DNA of 7,351 bases from Methanosarcinales archaeon (GTDB lineage: Archaea; Halobacteriota; Methanosarcinia; Methanosarcinales; Methanogasteraceae). The notes beneath the pieces are model-generated. The model was not told the origin of the DNA, did not search any database, and worked only from the letters and a program-made list of their open reading frames with translations. Each line of letters opens with the position of its first letter. The first letter of the stretch is position 1. Position numbers and translations under genes: made by a program. The stretch is taken from the NCBI GenBank assembly GCA_030606635.1, contig JAUWGA010000089.1:1-7351 (forward strand), in the 5' to 3' direction. Shown one piece after another: positions 5,768 to 7,351 of this stretch.

Positions 5768-5791
5768 TGCGGCGGGCTTCACATCTCGAAG

Positions 5792-7087
5792 ATGACAACA
5801 ACTGAATCCATAGCCGGAATCGACGTATATCTCACGAAAACTCCAGGCATCGGCGGCGTAGTCCGTTCGGATGCGTCTGACTTCCGGGTTACGGAGGTCT
5901 GGGCGCCCGGAAAAATCACGGATGCGGAGAACGGGAACTATCTCATCGTAGAACTCACAAAGAAGAACTGGGACACCCACCATCTGATCAGGGACCTCTC
6001 GAGATGGTTCAGGGTCAGCAGATCCAGGTTTGGGTGGGCTGGAACCAAGGATACGCGGGCTGTAACCACCCAGAGAATCGGTATCTGGGATCCGGATCGT
6101 GCCATCGAGGCAAAGATCCCCAATTTCGGCATCCCAAACGTCGAGCTCGAGATCACCGGGCGGTCGAACCGGAAGATCAGTCTCGGCGATCTCTGCGGTA
6201 ATAGGTTCAGGATCGCAATACGGGGGATCGATGAAACCGAAGAGGAAGTCCGGGATCGTGTAAATAGCATAACCGGTGAACTCTCGCAAGCGGGCGGCAT
6301 GGCGAATTTTTACGGCGTGCAGCGGTTCGGAACGATCCGCCCGATCACACACGAAGTCGGCAGACTCATCGTTTCAGGCGATTTCAAGGGCGCGATGATG
6401 ACGTATCTTGCAAAACCGTTTCCGGATGACCGGTCTTATGAAATGCGCAGACGTCTATGGGATACCCATGATTTCAAAGCGGCACTGGCCGAGTTTCCTG
6501 ATCATCTGCGGTACGAGCGTGCAATGTTGAATCATCTGGTCAAACAACCGGAGGATTACATCGGCGCATTTCGTGTGCTGCCAAAAAACCTTCTGAGAAT
6601 GTTTACACACGCATACCAGTCATTCATATTCAATAAAATCCTAAGTAAGCGAATAAAAGAGGAGATGCCACTAAATCAGGCAAGAGTTGGGGATGTTGTA
6701 TGTGTCAGAGGCGGCGACGGTCTGCCAGATGCGTCGAGGACGCAAGAAGTGACGCAGGTGGATATCGATGGCATCAACAACCTCATCCGCAAAAAACGTG
6801 CGTGGGTGACCCACTCCTTGATCGGGTACGGCTATGAACCAGGGAGTGGGATTGAGGAAGTGGTGTTATCCGACCTCGAGATCGATCTCCCTCTGTTGAC
6901 TCGCGGGTTTGAGGTCGCAGAGATGCCGGAACTTGCTTCGAAGGGCGGATGCCGGGCGGTTGTGATAGGTGCAGGTCCGGTCTTCGATGTGAGCGCGGAT
7001 GATGCTTGCGTGGGCGTAACTGCCGAGTTCTTTCTGCCGAAGGGCTGCTACGCCACAGTCCTGCTGCGCGAGTATATGAAGGAATGA
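5792..7087 (+). CDS. truD: tRNA pseudouridine(13) synthase TruD, archaeal type
   Basis: TruD converts uridine 13 in the D-arm of tRNA to pseudouridine. The 431 residues fit the archaeal family. The N-terminus IDVYLTKTPGIGG (10-22) is typical, followed by DFRVTEVW (30-37). The catalytic motif is FGWAGTKDTRAVTTQ (80-94) with nucleophile Asp87. Then come GNRFRIAIRGI (136-146), NFYGVQRFG (172-180, the N-x-x-G-x-QRFG family signature) and the C-terminal HAYQSFIFN (273-281), with the TRUD insertion domain between the two. The frame is open to an ATG at 5711 that would overlap the PIN gene, but homologues begin near the IGIxVY segment, and the ATG at 5792 also fits the TATA spacing. It is followed by a T-run and a convergent gene. 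No key residue is missing. Confidence 0.95.
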   Translation: MTTTESIAGIDVYLTKTPGIGGVVRSDASDFRVTEVWAPGKITDAENGNYLIVELTKKNWDTHHLIRDLSRWFRVSRSRFGWAGTKDTRAVTTQRIGIWDPDRAIEAKIPNFGIPNVELEITGRSNRKISLGDLCGNRFRIAIRGIDETEEEVRDRVNSITGELSQAGGMANFYGVQRFGTIRPITHEVGRLIVSGDFKGAMMTYLAKPFPDDRSYEMRRRLWDTHDFKAALAEFPDHLRYERAMLNHLVKQPEDYIGAFRVLPKNLLRMFTHAYQSFIFNKILSKRIKEEMPLNQARVGDVVCVRGGDGLPDASRTQEVTQVDIDGINNLIRKKRAWVTHSLIGYGYEPGSGIEEVVLSDLEIDLPLLTRGFEVAEMPELASKGGCRAVVIGAGPVFDVSADDACVGVTAEFFLPKGCYATVLLREYMKE

Positions 7088-7095
7088 TGCGCCTA

Positions 7096-7101
7096 TTTTT
7101 T
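7096..7101 (+). terminator. T-run terminator after truD
   Basis: Six T residues begin 8 nt after the truD stop codon in a short A/T-rich stretch. Archaeal polymerase can stop at oligo-T tracts without a hairpin, and no strong hairpin is visible here. The convergent gene ends about 40 nt further on. Confidence 0.5.
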
Positions 7102-7138
7102 GTGATTTCCAGAAATTGATTCAGGATAACAGGCACCG

Positions 7139-7351
7139 TCATTCACTCTCTGCATCCCGGAACTCGACCGTTGTGCTGCCTTCAAGTTTCACAATCTTCT
7201 CGTACTCTACCTCTACCTCTGCCTTTACAGTTGCAGTTCCGCTTGATCCGGATGATCTCAGAGTTGATGTCGCGGAGGCGTGCCAACGAGGTATCCTGAC
7301 CGGACTATCTATCGTTCCGATGTCAGTCTCCAGAACGACAATTGTATCCTC
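7139..7351 (-). CDS. C-terminal part of a hypothetical protein (cut by right edge)
   Basis: On the minus strand the frame is open from 7351 to a TGA at 7139-7141, giving the last 70 residues of a protein whose start lies outside the window. The sequence alternates hydrophobic and polar residues (EDTIVVLETDIGTIDSP, then TATVKAEVEVEYEKIVKLEG, then STTVEFRDAESE), which suggests a beta-rich fold. There is no cysteine motif, membrane segment or catalytic signature in the visible part. I do not recognise the family; a LEA14/WHy-like or other beta-sandwich protein is possible but not supported by a clear motif. It converges on truD. Confidence 0.6.
   Translation of the reverse strand, partial: EDTIVVLETDIGTIDSPVRIPRWHASATSTLRSSGSSGTATVKAEVEVEYEKIVKLEGSTTVEFRDAESE

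Noticed and set aside
5711..5791. 27-codon extension of truD from an ATG at 5711
   Set aside because: It would overlap the PIN gene and lacks family similarity; the ATG at 5792 fits both homology and the promoter spacing.
5570..6352. 260-codon minus-strand frame opposite the PIN gene and truD
   Set aside because: It has no recognisable motif and lies opposite two well-supported genes; long antisense frames are common in moderately GC-rich DNA.
1..7351. CRISPR arrays, tRNA or rRNA genes, insertion sequences
   Set aside because: No long direct-repeat/spacer pattern, cloverleaf, rRNA signature or transposase was seen on either strand.

Overview
The window looks like chromosomal DNA from a euryarchaeal methanogen or a methanogen-related (ANME/Syntropharchaeum-type) lineage. 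Three things support this: an archaeal-type TruD pseudouridine synthase, a four-subunit-type 2-oxoacid:ferredoxin oxidoreductase in the order gamma-delta-alpha, and several TATA-like boxes about 27 nt upstream of start codons that lack a Shine-Dalgarno sequence (leaderless-type archaeal promoters). The lineage is inferred from gene style only; no rRNA or tRNA gene is present to fix it.

Layout. Positions 1-1904 (minus strand) hold porG, porD and porA, read right to left, with porA cut by the left edge. They would form the gamma, delta and alpha parts of a pyruvate:ferredoxin oxidoreductase; porB would be expected just outside the window. A 452-bp divergent intergenic region (1905-2356) carries the two outward promoters and several short inverted and spaced repeats. 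Positions 2357-3794 (plus) hold xseA and xseB, the two subunits of exonuclease VII, a nuclease best known from bacteria, here with an archaeal-style leaderless promoter. Positions 3795-4049 hold no intact gene, but on the minus strand there is a 25-codon 5' remnant of an Lhr-like DEAD/DEAH helicase gene with its own TATA box.

Positions 4050-5733 (plus) hold a tightly coupled pair: an ABC/OLD-like AAA ATPase without a nuclease domain, followed after 1 nt by a TTG-started PIN-like RNase. By eye this pair is more AT-rich than its neighbours, and it is the best candidate for a toxin/defence-type module. Positions 5792-7087 (plus) hold truD, probably leaderless from its own promoter. It ends before a T-run and faces a convergent minus-strand gene (7139 to the right edge) of unknown function.

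Functionally, por is central carbon metabolism, xseAB is DNA repair, truD is tRNA modification, and the ATPase-PIN pair is accessory. The mix of housekeeping genes, a gene remnant and an AT-rich two-gene insert suggests local rearrangement around 3.8-5.7 kb.
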